Notes under the pieces: model-generated
The model's input: the letters and a program-made list of their open reading frames with translations, nothing else
Database searches by the model: none
Told to the model about the DNA's origin: nothing
Translations under genes and position numbers: made by a program
In this document: positions 9,327 through 17,137 of the stretch, piece after piece
Layout: each line of letters opens with the position of its first letter
Position numbering within the stretch: position 1 is the stretch's first letter
Assembly (NCBI GenBank): GCA_019429305.1
Contig: JAHYIR010000008.1
Coordinates: 1 to 64,000, forward strand
Direction of reading: 5' to 3'
DNA: 64,000 nt
Origin: Candidatus Cloacimonadota bacterium
Lineage (GTDB): Bacteria; Cloacimonadota; Cloacimonadia; Cloacimonadales; JAJBBL01

Positions 9327-10159
9327 ATAAGAGACCAATAGGCATTTTCGATTCTGGTGTTGGTGGACTAACAGTATTCTCTGAGATACGGAAAAAATTC
9401 CCTAATGAAGATTTGATCTATTTCGGCGATACTGCCAGAGTCCCCTATGGACCTAAGTCAAAAAATACGATAATAGACTATTCCATACAAAATACAAGAT
9501 TTTTGAACAGTTTTCAAGTTAAACTCATCATCATTGCCTGTAATACTTCATCTGCTTTAGCTATTGAACAGCTTAAAGATCTATTTCCTGTTCCCATAAT
9601 AGGTGTTTTAGAACCGGGTGCTGAACAAGCTGTTAAGACAAGCAAAAATGGGAGAATTGGTATAATCGGAACAGAGGGTACTATCAGTAGCATGGCTTAT
9701 CCTAAGGAGATAAAGAGATTAAATACCCAAACAGAGACGTTTTCTGTGCCTTGTCCTCTCTTTGTACCTATAGTTGAAGAAGGATGGCATAATCATCCTG
9801 TAGCTCTTACAATAGCTAAGGAATATCTCTCACCGCTTTTAGCAGAAAAGATCGATACACTTGTCTTAGGTTGTACTCATTATCCGATGCTGAAAAAAGT
9901 CATTCATCAAGCAGTTGGAGAAGAGATTACTTTGATAGATAGTGCGGAAGCCATTACAAAAAATCTGGAAAAATTTTTAGCTACCTTAGTTGATGAAGTT
10001 AGTATTACAGGGTTTTATGAAAACAATAATATTACGGGAAAGGACTACTTCTATGTCAGTGATAATGAAGACAAATTCCAAAACATTGCTTCCCGAATAT
10101 TAAATTTGGAGATCACTAACTTGAAACGAGTTAAATTAGCTGAAAGCTGGTTTATTTAA
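9323..10159 (+). CDS. murI: Glutamate racemase
   Basis: 278 residues. Makes D-glutamate for peptidoglycan. Family hallmarks: GIFDSGVGGLTV at the N-terminus; YFGDTARVPYG; the first catalytic cysteine in IACNTSSA near residue 73; and the second in VLGCTHYPML near residue 187. The start is a TTG at 9323 that overlaps the stop of the M42 gene, with AAGGAG at 9309-9314 placed well for it. It is complete and ordinary. It shows the organism builds peptidoglycan. Confidence 0.97.
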   Translation: MNKRPIGIFDSGVGGLTVFSEIRKKFPNEDLIYFGDTARVPYGPKSKNTIIDYSIQNTRFLNSFQVKLIIIACNTSSALAIEQLKDLFPVPIIGVLEPGAEQAVKTSKNGRIGIIGTEGTISSMAYPKEIKRLNTQTETFSVPCPLFVPIVEEGWHNHPVALTIAKEYLSPLLAEKIDTLVLGCTHYPMLKKVIHQAVGEEITLIDSAEAITKNLEKFLATLVDEVSITGFYENNNITGKDYFYVSDNEDKFQNIASRILNLEITNLKRVKLAESWFI

Positions 10160-10171
10160 GAGGATCTATTT

Positions 10172-11119
10172 ATGAAGATCAGTGGTTTCTCCTTTGTTCG
10201 AAATGGAATAAAGCTCTACTATCCTGTAGTTGAATCAATACTCTCCATACTTCCGATTTGCGATGAATTTGTTATTGCTGTAGGAAAGGGTGATGAGGAT
10301 GATACTACCCGTCAACAGATTGCTCAATTAAACAATCCAAAAATTAAGATAATTGATACAATCTGGGAAGAAAAGTATTTCAAAAAAGGAATTATCAATT
10401 CTATTCAGACCGATATCGCAAAAGAAGCCTGTTCAGGTGATTGGTTATTCTATTTACAGGCAGATGAAGTGGTACACGAAAAGTATTTACAAATAATCAA
10501 ACAAAGGTGTGAAGAGCTATTACTTAAAAAAGAGATTGAGGGCTTGCTGTTTAGTTATAAACACTTTTGGGGTGACTATGATCATTATCATAACGGACAC
10601 GGATGGTATCCATTTGAGATCAGGATCATTAGAAATTTACCAGAAATACACTCCTATCAAAGTGCTCAGTCTTTCCGCTTTTTTTCCTATTATGATAACC
10701 CCAGACAACCGGAAGGAACTAGAAAATTGCGAGTTGCAAAAGTAGATGCTGAGATATTTCATTACGGTTGGGTTAGACCTCCACATTTAATGCAGAATAA
10801 AAGTCGGGCTTTGAATACTGTTCATTGGGGTAAAACCCGAGCAGAAGAATACTATGAAAAGGCACCCAAAGAATTTGACTATGGTCCATTAGACAGATTA
10901 GCTTTTTTTAAAGATACTCATCCCGAAGTAATGAAGGAGATGATTTCCAGAATGAACTGGCAAGATAGACTCCAGTATCAAGGGAAACCAAACCGCTATC
11001 GAGCTCTACATAAACATGAGACTTTCAAATACAGGTTCTTGAGCTTGATTGAGAAGATCTTCAACAGAGGTAAGCAGATCGGATATTTCAAAAACTTTGT
11101 CTTGATAAAGAAACCTTAA
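10172..11119 (+). CDS. Glycosyltransferase family 2-like protein
   Basis: 315 residues starting 12 bases after murI. It resembles a GT-A fold glycosyltransferase: FVRNGIKLYYPVVESI, DEFVIAVGKGDEDDT, then WLFYLQADEVVHEKY, where the Asp-containing stretch takes the place of the DxD nucleotide-sugar site. The remainder (HYHNGHGWYPFEIRI, FHYGWVRPPHLM) is typical of a conserved bacterial subfamily whose substrate is unknown to me. Its position before two further glycosyltransferases and a heptosyltransferase suggests LPS core or another surface glycan. Confidence 0.75.
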   Translation: MKISGFSFVRNGIKLYYPVVESILSILPICDEFVIAVGKGDEDDTTRQQIAQLNNPKIKIIDTIWEEKYFKKGIINSIQTDIAKEACSGDWLFYLQADEVVHEKYLQIIKQRCEELLLKKEIEGLLFSYKHFWGDYDHYHNGHGWYPFEIRIIRNLPEIHSYQSAQSFRFFSYYDNPRQPEGTRKLRVAKVDAEIFHYGWVRPPHLMQNKSRALNTVHWGKTRAEEYYEKAPKEFDYGPLDRLAFFKDTHPEVMKEMISRMNWQDRLQYQGKPNRYRALHKHETFKYRFLSLIEKIFNRGKQIGYFKNFVLIKKP

Positions 11120-11131
11120 GATTTTACTATA

Positions 11132-11293
11132 ATGACCTTTTCTGTTATAATCCCCTTTTACAACGATATAAAAGCGTTACTGACAACACTTAAGAGCATA
11201 AAACTGCAAAGAACTCAACCCGATGAAATAGTGATATCTGATGACGGTTCAACCGTCTCTATAAATGAAGTAATCGATTTTGCAAAAACATGA
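11132..11293 (+). pseudogene. 5' fragment of a split GT2 glycosyltransferase
   Basis: An ATG at 11132 opens a frame reading FSVIIPFYNDIKALL and, later, PDEIVISDDGS: the start of a GT2 catalytic domain with its first nucleotide-sugar aspartates. It ends at a TGA (11291-11293) after 53 codons. The rest of the same enzyme continues in the -1 frame from 11290. The switch falls at a run of five A (11284-11288). This may be an assembly error, a real disabling indel, or a split gene whose halves are coupled through the overlapping ATGA. The run is too short for a canonical A AAA AAC slippery site. Confidence 0.65.
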
Positions 11294-12015
11294 AACCGGC
11301 TATCAAATACGTTAAACAGGAACATAGAGGTTTTCGGGCTGCTAAATGCCGGAATAACGGTATAAAGTTAGCAACGTCTGACTATTTGATTTTTAATGAT
11401 CAAGATATTGTCGGGACAGTCGATTATTATTCGACTTATCTTGATTATGCCAGTAGAGGAGAGTTCCTTGTTGCTTATCCCATACGTTTAGATGATAAAG
11501 AAACAAATACTCTAAGGGCTTTGATTGAAAATAGATCAATTGTATCAAAATCTTCGCTAGAGACGGATAAGTACAATAGATTAGTAAAACAGTATAGAAA
11601 AGAGAAACTCTATTATATTCTCAAAAAGTATTTGCGGGAGAAGGGATATCATCCAAAGTTACGAAGTGGTGTATTCGGTATCTTTCGTGAGGATCTGCTC
11701 AAAGTGAATGGTTTTGACGAATCATACCAGAACTGGGGCTATGAAGATGATGATCTGGGACGAAGATTATATGCTTCGGGAACTATCGGGAGAAATGTAT
11801 TTAAGCATGATTTCCCCTTTCATCAATACCATGTTTCATTGGCAATAAACAGAAGCAAATCTAATCAAGATCATTACCGTCAAAGAATGCAGGAAGTATC
11901 AAAAAATAATTATCAGGCAGTAATAGGTATTAATAACTCTAATACAGTTGATATTATAACTACTCAGACCATCAAAGAAAAGACTGATGAAAAAGATATA
12001 CTTTTTAAATCTTGA
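11290..12015 (+). CDS. GT2 glycosyltransferase, main part (N-terminus in another frame)
   Basis: 241 residues. It begins inside a GT2 domain: HRGFRAAKCRNNGIKLA, then the DxD-equivalent FNDQDIV. It carries a galactosyltransferase C-terminal type motif, GFDESYQNWGYEDDDLG, typical of the Glyco_transf_7C family. The missing nucleotide-binding N-terminus is encoded just upstream in a shifted frame (11132-11293). Joined, the two give about 294 residues, a normal size. The ATG at 11290 overlaps the upstream TGA. Without the N-terminal half the protein would probably be inactive. It sits among surface-glycan glycosyltransferases. Confidence 0.7.
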   Translation: MKPAIKYVKQEHRGFRAAKCRNNGIKLATSDYLIFNDQDIVGTVDYYSTYLDYASRGEFLVAYPIRLDDKETNTLRALIENRSIVSKSSLETDKYNRLVKQYRKEKLYYILKKYLREKGYHPKLRSGVFGIFREDLLKVNGFDESYQNWGYEDDDLGRRLYASGTIGRNVFKHDFPFHQYHVSLAINRSKSNQDHYRQRMQEVSKNNYQAVIGINNSNTVDIITTQTIKEKTDEKDILFKS

Positions 12016-12061
12016 TTTGATATATCAATTTTGATCAATAATCAGTAGCATAAAGATAATC

Positions 12062-12811
12062 ATGAATAGCAATAAACTATCGGTCACTATCATAACAAAG
12101 AATGAGGAATTTAACATAGCAAAATGTTTAAATTCAGTTTCTTGGGCTGATGAGATTGTAGTAGTAGATTCGGGATCAACAGATAATACTCTGAATATTT
12201 GTCAGGATTTTAAATGTAAGATCATTCAAAGTGATTGGCTTGGATTTGGGAAAACAAAGCAATTAGCAGTCGATTCTGCTTCCAATGATTGGATTCTTTC
12301 TGTTGATGCGGATGAGGAATTAACGCCAGCTCTGCAAAAAGAGATTCAGAGTTTATCTGTGTGCAGTTATAATAATATAGCTTACAGAATCAGACGTAAT
12401 TCGTTCTACTTGGGGAAGTTGATCAGATATTGCGGATGGCAATTTGATGCTCCATTACGCCTTTTTAATAGGGAAATGAGTAGATTCAACGATAAACCTG
12501 TTCATGAATCGGTTGTTACAAAACAACCTGTTGCAATATTAAAGAACAGTATGAATCACTATACCTACCCGACGATAGAGTCTCATTTCAAGAAAATGGA
12601 ATTTTACGGAGAAATAGCTGCTCAACAAATGCTGACCAAAGGGAAAGGATCTAACTTATTGTATGCCTATCTTCGTGCTTTAGTTAAGTTTATTAAAATG
12701 TACTTTTTGCAGTTCGGTCTCTTGGATGGTGTTATAGGTTTTAAACTCTGCAAGAATTCTGCTTATGGTGTTTGGTATAAGTATAAACGCTTAAGAGATT
12801 TGAGAAGATGA
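12062..12811 (+). CDS. GT2 glycosyltransferase, WaaE/KdtX-like
   Basis: 249 residues. It starts SVTIITKNEEFNIAKCL, then DEIVVVDSGSTDNT and SVDADEELTP, the two donor-binding acidic motifs of a GT-A family 2 enzyme. It then has RLFNREMSRFND and PVHESVV. This pattern matches the WaaE/KdtX-like LPS core glucosyltransferase subgroup. The C-terminal end (YLRALVKFIKMYFLQFGLLDG) is amphipathic or membrane-associated, as is common there. It overlaps the next gene by 4 bases (ATGA), so it is co-translated with the GT4 enzyme. The sugar transferred is unknown. Confidence 0.85.
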   Translation: MNSNKLSVTIITKNEEFNIAKCLNSVSWADEIVVVDSGSTDNTLNICQDFKCKIIQSDWLGFGKTKQLAVDSASNDWILSVDADEELTPALQKEIQSLSVCSYNNIAYRIRRNSFYLGKLIRYCGWQFDAPLRLFNREMSRFNDKPVHESVVTKQPVAILKNSMNHYTYPTIESHFKKMEFYGEIAAQQMLTKGKGSNLLYAYLRALVKFIKMYFLQFGLLDGVIGFKLCKNSAYGVWYKYKRLRDLRR

Positions 12812-13905
12812 AAATATTACATGTGGATACTGAAAAAAGCTGGCGTGGTGGTCAACAGCAAGCTGTATATCTTTATGAGGCTATGATAAAAAAGGGTATA
12901 GATTCTGGGTTTGTTTGTCCGAAAAAAACCAAAACTTATCAGTACTTAAGAGAAAAAAATCTTCCGGTTTATCCTCTTTCTTTTTTAGGTGAGTGGGATT
13001 TCATTCATGGTATCTCATTAGCTAAATTGGCTAAGAAAAACCAATATAGAATATTGCATCTCCATTCTGGTCATGCTCTCTCTTGGGGATTATGGGCTAA
13101 ATTATTCCTTCCATCTTTGAAGTTAATAGCAGTCAGAAGAGTTGACTTCTCAATTAACAAAAACCCTTTCTCCCGGATTAAATACAATAACTCATTGTTA
13201 GATATGATTGTGGCAATATCAAACAATATTCAGCAGGTATTAAAAACTGATGGTATCCCAGAAGAAAAAATCTCAATAATTCATAGCGGTATAGATCTAA
13301 AAAAATATCATAATGTGGAAGTACCTTTTGATTTTAGAAGAAAATGGCATATTCCAGAAGATGCTATTATCATTGGTACTATTGCTGCTTTTGTCGGACA
13401 TAAAGATTATCCGACATTAATACAGGCAGCATCAATAGTTGTTAAACAATGTCCTGAAGCATACTTTATAGCTGTTGGCAGTGGTGAGTTATATAAGCAT
13501 ATAAGAACCCTTGCAGAACAATCAGGTTTAGCGAAAAACTTTGTATTTACCGGCTTTCAAAAAGAGGTGGGAGTTTTTCTGAAATCCTTTGATATATTTG
13601 TTATCTCATCTAAGTTGGAAGGTTTAGGAACATCAGTTTTAGATGCTCAAGCAGCAGGTATACCAGTAATAGGCACGAGGGCAGGTGGTATTCCTGAGAT
13701 GATTGAGAACGAAATAAATGGTTTGCTTGTCTATCCTCAATGCCCTGAAAGAATGGCTGAAGCAATAATCAGACTTGTTAGTGATAAAGATCTAAGAGAA
13801 AAGTTGTCAAAAAAATCGCTGGAAACTGTTCAAAAGTTTAGTATCGAAAACACTGTAGAAAAAAATATCGCTTTATACAAGGAGTTATCTATTGAGAGAG
13901 ATTAA
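12808..13905 (+). CDS. GT4 family glycosyltransferase
   Basis: 365 residues, GT-B fold. The N-terminal Rossmann part opens ILHVDTEKSWRGGQQQAVYL. The C-terminal donor-binding part has KISIIHSGIDLKKY, GTIAAFVGHKDYPTLIQA, FVFTGFQKEV and SSKLEGLGTSVLDAQAAG, the EX7E region of GT4. It overlaps the preceding GT2 gene by 4 bases and the following heptosyltransferase by 14, so the three form a tight operon for LPS core or O-chain assembly on the cytoplasmic face of the inner membrane. Confidence 0.88.
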   Translation: MKILHVDTEKSWRGGQQQAVYLYEAMIKKGIDSGFVCPKKTKTYQYLREKNLPVYPLSFLGEWDFIHGISLAKLAKKNQYRILHLHSGHALSWGLWAKLFLPSLKLIAVRRVDFSINKNPFSRIKYNNSLLDMIVAISNNIQQVLKTDGIPEEKISIIHSGIDLKKYHNVEVPFDFRRKWHIPEDAIIIGTIAAFVGHKDYPTLIQAASIVVKQCPEAYFIAVGSGELYKHIRTLAEQSGLAKNFVFTGFQKEVGVFLKSFDIFVISSKLEGLGTSVLDAQAAGIPVIGTRAGGIPEMIENEINGLLVYPQCPERMAEAIIRLVSDKDLREKLSKKSLETVQKFSIENTVEKNIALYKELSIERD

Positions 13906-14896
13906 AAGAATTTTGATAGCTCAGACAGCTTTTATTGGTGATGTAATACTAGTTACTCCATTAATTCGCGAAACAAAAAAACAATTTCCTGCTGCTAAAC
14001 TGGATGTTCTTGTAATACCCGCAACTAAAGCAATTTTAGCTAATAATCCGCACCTATCCGAAGTATTGGTCTTTGATAAAAAGGGAAGCAAAATTAGATC
14101 TTTCTTTTCAGTTCTGAGAAAAATAAAAGAGAGAGATTATGACCTCGCACTGATACCTCATAGTTCATTTACTACAGCTCTTATTGCTAAATTAGCAGGG
14201 ATAAAAGAAAGAATAGGATTTAGCAAAAAATTACGCTCTCTGTTAATGACAAAAACTGTGACTCCGGAAACAAATATATACCGTATTGATAAAAATCTAT
14301 CTCTGTTACAACCAATGGGAGTTCTGAAAGGAGATCGCCAAACTGAATTGTTCCCTTCGAAAGAAGATAAGAAGATAGCTGATGATTTAATACAAAGTGT
14401 TTATAAACCACTGGTAGCTGTAGCACCAGGTTCCGTTTGGAAAACTAAATGTTGGCCTAAAGAGTATTATATAGAGTTAATCTCATTAATAAAAGATAGA
14501 GCAAATTTTGTCTTTATAGGTTCTCAAGAAGAGAATGCTTTATGTGATACAATATTAAAGAACTCAGGGTGTGTAGGTATTAATATTGCCGGTAAAACAA
14601 CTATTTTGCAATCTGCTGCTGTGATAGATAAATGCAAATTTATCCTCTGTAATGATAGTGGTGCTCTTCATGTTTCCAATGCTGTGCAAACTCGGGTTGT
14701 TGGCTTTTTCGGCCCTACAGTCAAAAAATTTGGATTTTTCCCCTTTAGAGAAGGCGATCTTGTTTTTGAAACCAATCAGGATTGTCGACCCTGTAGTCAT
14801 CATGGTCCTATAAAATGCCCCTTAAAGCATCACAACTGTATGAGATTGATTAAACCTCAAGAAGTTTTTGAGAAAATTAATAAGTTTTTATCTTGA
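13892..14896 (+). CDS. waaF: Lipopolysaccharide heptosyltransferase (GT9), WaaF-like
   Basis: 334 residues. GT9 enzymes add heptose from ADP-heptose to the LPS inner core. Motifs: ILIAQTAFIGDVILVTPLIR at the start; SLLQPMGV; VAVAPGSVWKTKCWP; FIGSQEENALCD; NDSGALHVSNA; FFGPTVKKFGF; and a Cys-rich tail DCRPCSHHGPIKCP typical of WaaF. The TTG start at 13892 is supported by AAGGAG at 13879-13884. WaaF and WaaC are hard to separate by eye, so the symbol is tentative. It is the clearest sign of LPS in this organism. Confidence 0.88.
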   Translation: MREIKRILIAQTAFIGDVILVTPLIRETKKQFPAAKLDVLVIPATKAILANNPHLSEVLVFDKKGSKIRSFFSVLRKIKERDYDLALIPHSSFTTALIAKLAGIKERIGFSKKLRSLLMTKTVTPETNIYRIDKNLSLLQPMGVLKGDRQTELFPSKEDKKIADDLIQSVYKPLVAVAPGSVWKTKCWPKEYYIELISLIKDRANFVFIGSQEENALCDTILKNSGCVGINIAGKTTILQSAAVIDKCKFILCNDSGALHVSNAVQTRVVGFFGPTVKKFGFFPFREGDLVFETNQDCRPCSHHGPIKCPLKHHNCMRLIKPQEVFEKINKFLS

Positions 14897-15000
14897 TTCA
14901 TATCTCGATATTGAGTAGCTCTAAAAGCACTTAACTAAATAGAATATTTATACACAAAAAACTAATCAGAGCCAAAAGAAAAAATTGTTTGCCAATAATA

Positions 15001-15034
15001 GCGAGACCATTTTTATGTCTCGGTTATCAGGAGG
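15001..15034 (+). promoter_or_regulatory. Leader hairpin followed by a strong ribosome-binding site
   Basis: CGAGAC (15002-15007) and GTCTCG (15017-15022) can pair with a 9-base loop, just before a perfect AGGAGG (15029-15034) that serves the ATG at 15041. It could protect or regulate the leader. There is no T-run, so it is not a standard terminator. Confidence 0.35.
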
Positions 15035-15040
15035 TTTGAT

Positions 15041-15364
15041 ATGGACAAAAATGAAGTAGTAAATGAACAGATTAACTTCGAAAATCTCTTAAAGAACGGA
15101 TATGCTGTAATCGATACCCGTTTTATGCAATATGAAGTATGTCCGAATTCTGCTAGTAAGTACGTAATAATAAAGGTCTCTAATCGAGATACCTTCTATC
15201 AGGAAATGATGAAACAATATTTTGGCATTGATATTAAAGAAAAAGATATCTATGCTCTCTGGCAGAATATACTTGATCACAAATTAAAAATGAGTTCTGT
15301 TCTGGGTCGTGATGTCTCAATTAAAGTTGCTGCTCTTGATTATTTCAATATATACGGTATCTAA
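15041..15364 (+). CDS. Conserved-looking hypothetical protein, 107 residues
   Basis: I do not recognise a family. The protein is soluble, with no signal or membrane segment. It contains VCPNSASKYVIIKVSNRD, a middle predicted helix with YFGIDIKEKDIYALWQNIL, and a C-terminal stretch GRDVSIKVAALDYF that looks like helix-turn-strand. An excellent ribosome-binding site and the ndk start only about 30 bases downstream argue that it is real and co-transcribed with ndk. Function not assigned. Confidence 0.7.
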   Translation: MDKNEVVNEQINFENLLKNGYAVIDTRFMQYEVCPNSASKYVIIKVSNRDTFYQEMMKQYFGIDIKEKDIYALWQNILDHKLKMSSVLGRDVSIKVAALDYFNIYGI

Positions 15365-15394
15365 TTTAATAATTTAATGGAGTCTAGTTCGAAA

Positions 15395-15811
15395 ATGATT
15401 GAAAAAACGCTTATGATCATAAAACCAGATGCTATTAAAAAAAGAAAAATTGGGGCAATCCTTGATATCATCGAATCTAATGGTTTTGATATAATCGAAT
15501 TGAAGATGTTTCATATGAATAAGAACATGGCTGAACAACTCTATGCTGTACATCAAGGAAAGTCATATTATAATAAACTTATCGATTTCATGATTACCAG
15601 TAATGTAGTCGCTGTTATCTTACAGAGAGAAAACGCAATTTCTAAACTGAGATCAATTGTTGGTAATACTGACCCAGCAGAAGCTGCAATGGGAACTATT
15701 CGTCATATCTATGGAAATACAGTGTCCTATAATGCTGTTCATGCTGCCGACTCTCCAAAAAATGCTGAAGAAGAAATCACTATAGTCTTTCCTGAGCTTA
15801 AGCAAAGCTGA
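15395..15811 (+). CDS. ndk: Nucleoside diphosphate kinase
   Basis: Balances NTP and dNTP pools by ping-pong phosphotransfer. It has EKTLMIIKPDAIKK at the start and the catalytic histidine in YNAVHAADSPKNAEEEI; most family members have VHGSDS, so the two alanines are a mild variation. The frame is open from an ATG at 15377, but that ATG overlaps the GGAG (15380-15383) that would serve the ATG at 15395, and the family normally begins one residue before EKTL. I therefore use 15395, giving 138 residues, a usual NDK length. Confidence 0.95.
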   Translation: MIEKTLMIIKPDAIKKRKIGAILDIIESNGFDIIELKMFHMNKNMAEQLYAVHQGKSYYNKLIDFMITSNVVAVILQRENAISKLRSIVGNTDPAEAAMGTIRHIYGNTVSYNAVHAADSPKNAEEEITIVFPELKQS

Positions 15812-15851
15812 TTTTTTGGATTAATTTATTCTACTACTTTTTTTGAGTCAA

Positions 15852-15879
15852 TTCACGTAGCTAGATATTGTTATAGAAT
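15852..15879 (+). promoter_or_regulatory. Candidate promoter of ackA
   Basis: TTCACG (15852-15857) and TAGAAT (15874-15879) are separated by 16 bases and lie just upstream of the AGAGG ribosome-binding site of ackA. They match 4 of 6 and 5 of 6 bases of the sigma-70 boxes. In an AT-rich genome this could be chance. Confidence 0.35.
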
Positions 15880-15900
15880 TATTAAGTTAAAGAGGAATAT

Positions 15901-17109
15901 ATGAAGATTTTGACAATCAACTGTGGTAGTTCATCTATCAAATTTAGTTTTATCGATACAGAAAAAGAAATTGTTCTTGCAGAAGGAATCGTTGAAAAGA
16001 TAGGAGAAGATATTGGTCTTTTTACTTATATCAGTGAAAAATACACTAAGAAAAAGAGAGAAATAATTGTAGATGACCATGAGAAAGGAATTCAATTAAT
16101 ACTTGATGCTTTATTAGATAAAATTCACGGTGTGATAGAGAATGAGTATGAAATTGATGGTGTTGGACACAGACTGGTTCATGGTGGTGAGTTTTTCTCT
16201 GACTCTGTTATCATTGACCAACGAGTAGTAGAAGTATTAATTCAATGCTCAGATTTTGCTCCACTACATAATCCCGCCAACATCAAGGGTGTTGAAGCTA
16301 TAACACATCAATTACCGAGCTTACCACAGTGTGGTGTCTTTGATACCGCTTTTCATCAAACAATGCCTTCTTATGCGTATTTATATCCGCTACCAATGGA
16401 ATTTTATACAGAACATCAAATACGAAGATATGGGTTTCATGGCACATCGCATAAATATGTCTCTTTGAAGGCAGCAGAGTTTATGAAAAAAGATATTTCC
16501 GAACTAAAAATAATAACTTGCCATATCGGTAATGGAGCTTCAATTACAGCAATTGATAAGGGTAAATCTGTTGATACTTCTATGGGATTTACACCTTTAG
16601 AAGGTTTGATGATGGGAACTCGTTGTGGTGATATTGATCCTGCTATCCCTATCCTTTTGATACGCCAATTCAACTATTCGGTAGATGAAGTTAATTCCAT
16701 TATTCATAAAAAAAGTGGTATGTTAGGTCTCTCACAAATCAGCAATGATATGAGAGAGATTGAAGAGGAAATTCTTGAGAAGAAGAATCCTAAAGCAATT
16801 CAAGCTTTTGAGGTTTATGCATATAGAATTAAGAAGTATATTGGCGCTTATGCTGCTGTGATGGATGGACTTGATATTCTTGTCTTTACCGGTGGTGTGG
16901 GTGAAAATATGCCTATTCTTAGAGAAGAGGTCTGCAAGAATATGAATTACTTGGGTTTGAAGCTGAATTTAAAAGAGAACAATCAGTTTACTAAAGATTT
17001 CTTAGTCTTAAATGAACCTGATTCTCATGTTGCTGTTTATAAAATACCTACTAATGAAGAACTTATGATTGCTTTAGAAACAAAAAGACTTCTATCAGAG
17101 AGGAAATAA
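15901..17109 (+). CDS. ackA: Acetate kinase
   Basis: 402 residues, full length. Converts acetyl phosphate and ADP to acetate and ATP, the energy-yielding last step of acetate fermentation. Hallmarks: INCGSSSIKF; GVGHRLVHGGE; catalytic FDTAFHQTMP; YGFHGTSHKYV; CHIGNGAS; GTRCGDIDPAI; and VFTGGVGENM near the end, with TNEELMIA carrying the metal-site glutamate. AGAGGAAT precedes the ATG. The usual partner pta (phosphotransacetylase) is not in this window. Confidence 0.97.
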   Translation: MKILTINCGSSSIKFSFIDTEKEIVLAEGIVEKIGEDIGLFTYISEKYTKKKREIIVDDHEKGIQLILDALLDKIHGVIENEYEIDGVGHRLVHGGEFFSDSVIIDQRVVEVLIQCSDFAPLHNPANIKGVEAITHQLPSLPQCGVFDTAFHQTMPSYAYLYPLPMEFYTEHQIRRYGFHGTSHKYVSLKAAEFMKKDISELKIITCHIGNGASITAIDKGKSVDTSMGFTPLEGLMMGTRCGDIDPAIPILLIRQFNYSVDEVNSIIHKKSGMLGLSQISNDMREIEEEILEKKNPKAIQAFEVYAYRIKKYIGAYAAVMDGLDILVFTGGVGENMPILREEVCKNMNYLGLKLNLKENNQFTKDFLVLNEPDSHVAVYKIPTNEELMIALETKRLLSERK

Positions 17110-17137
17110 GAAAAGATTTAATAGGATAAACTAAAGG

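Noticed and set aside
11283-11293. Programmed -1 frameshift site in the split glycosyltransferase
   Set aside because: The canonical A AAA AAC heptamer needs six A; only five are present and no downstream stimulator is evident. Indel or split gene is simpler.
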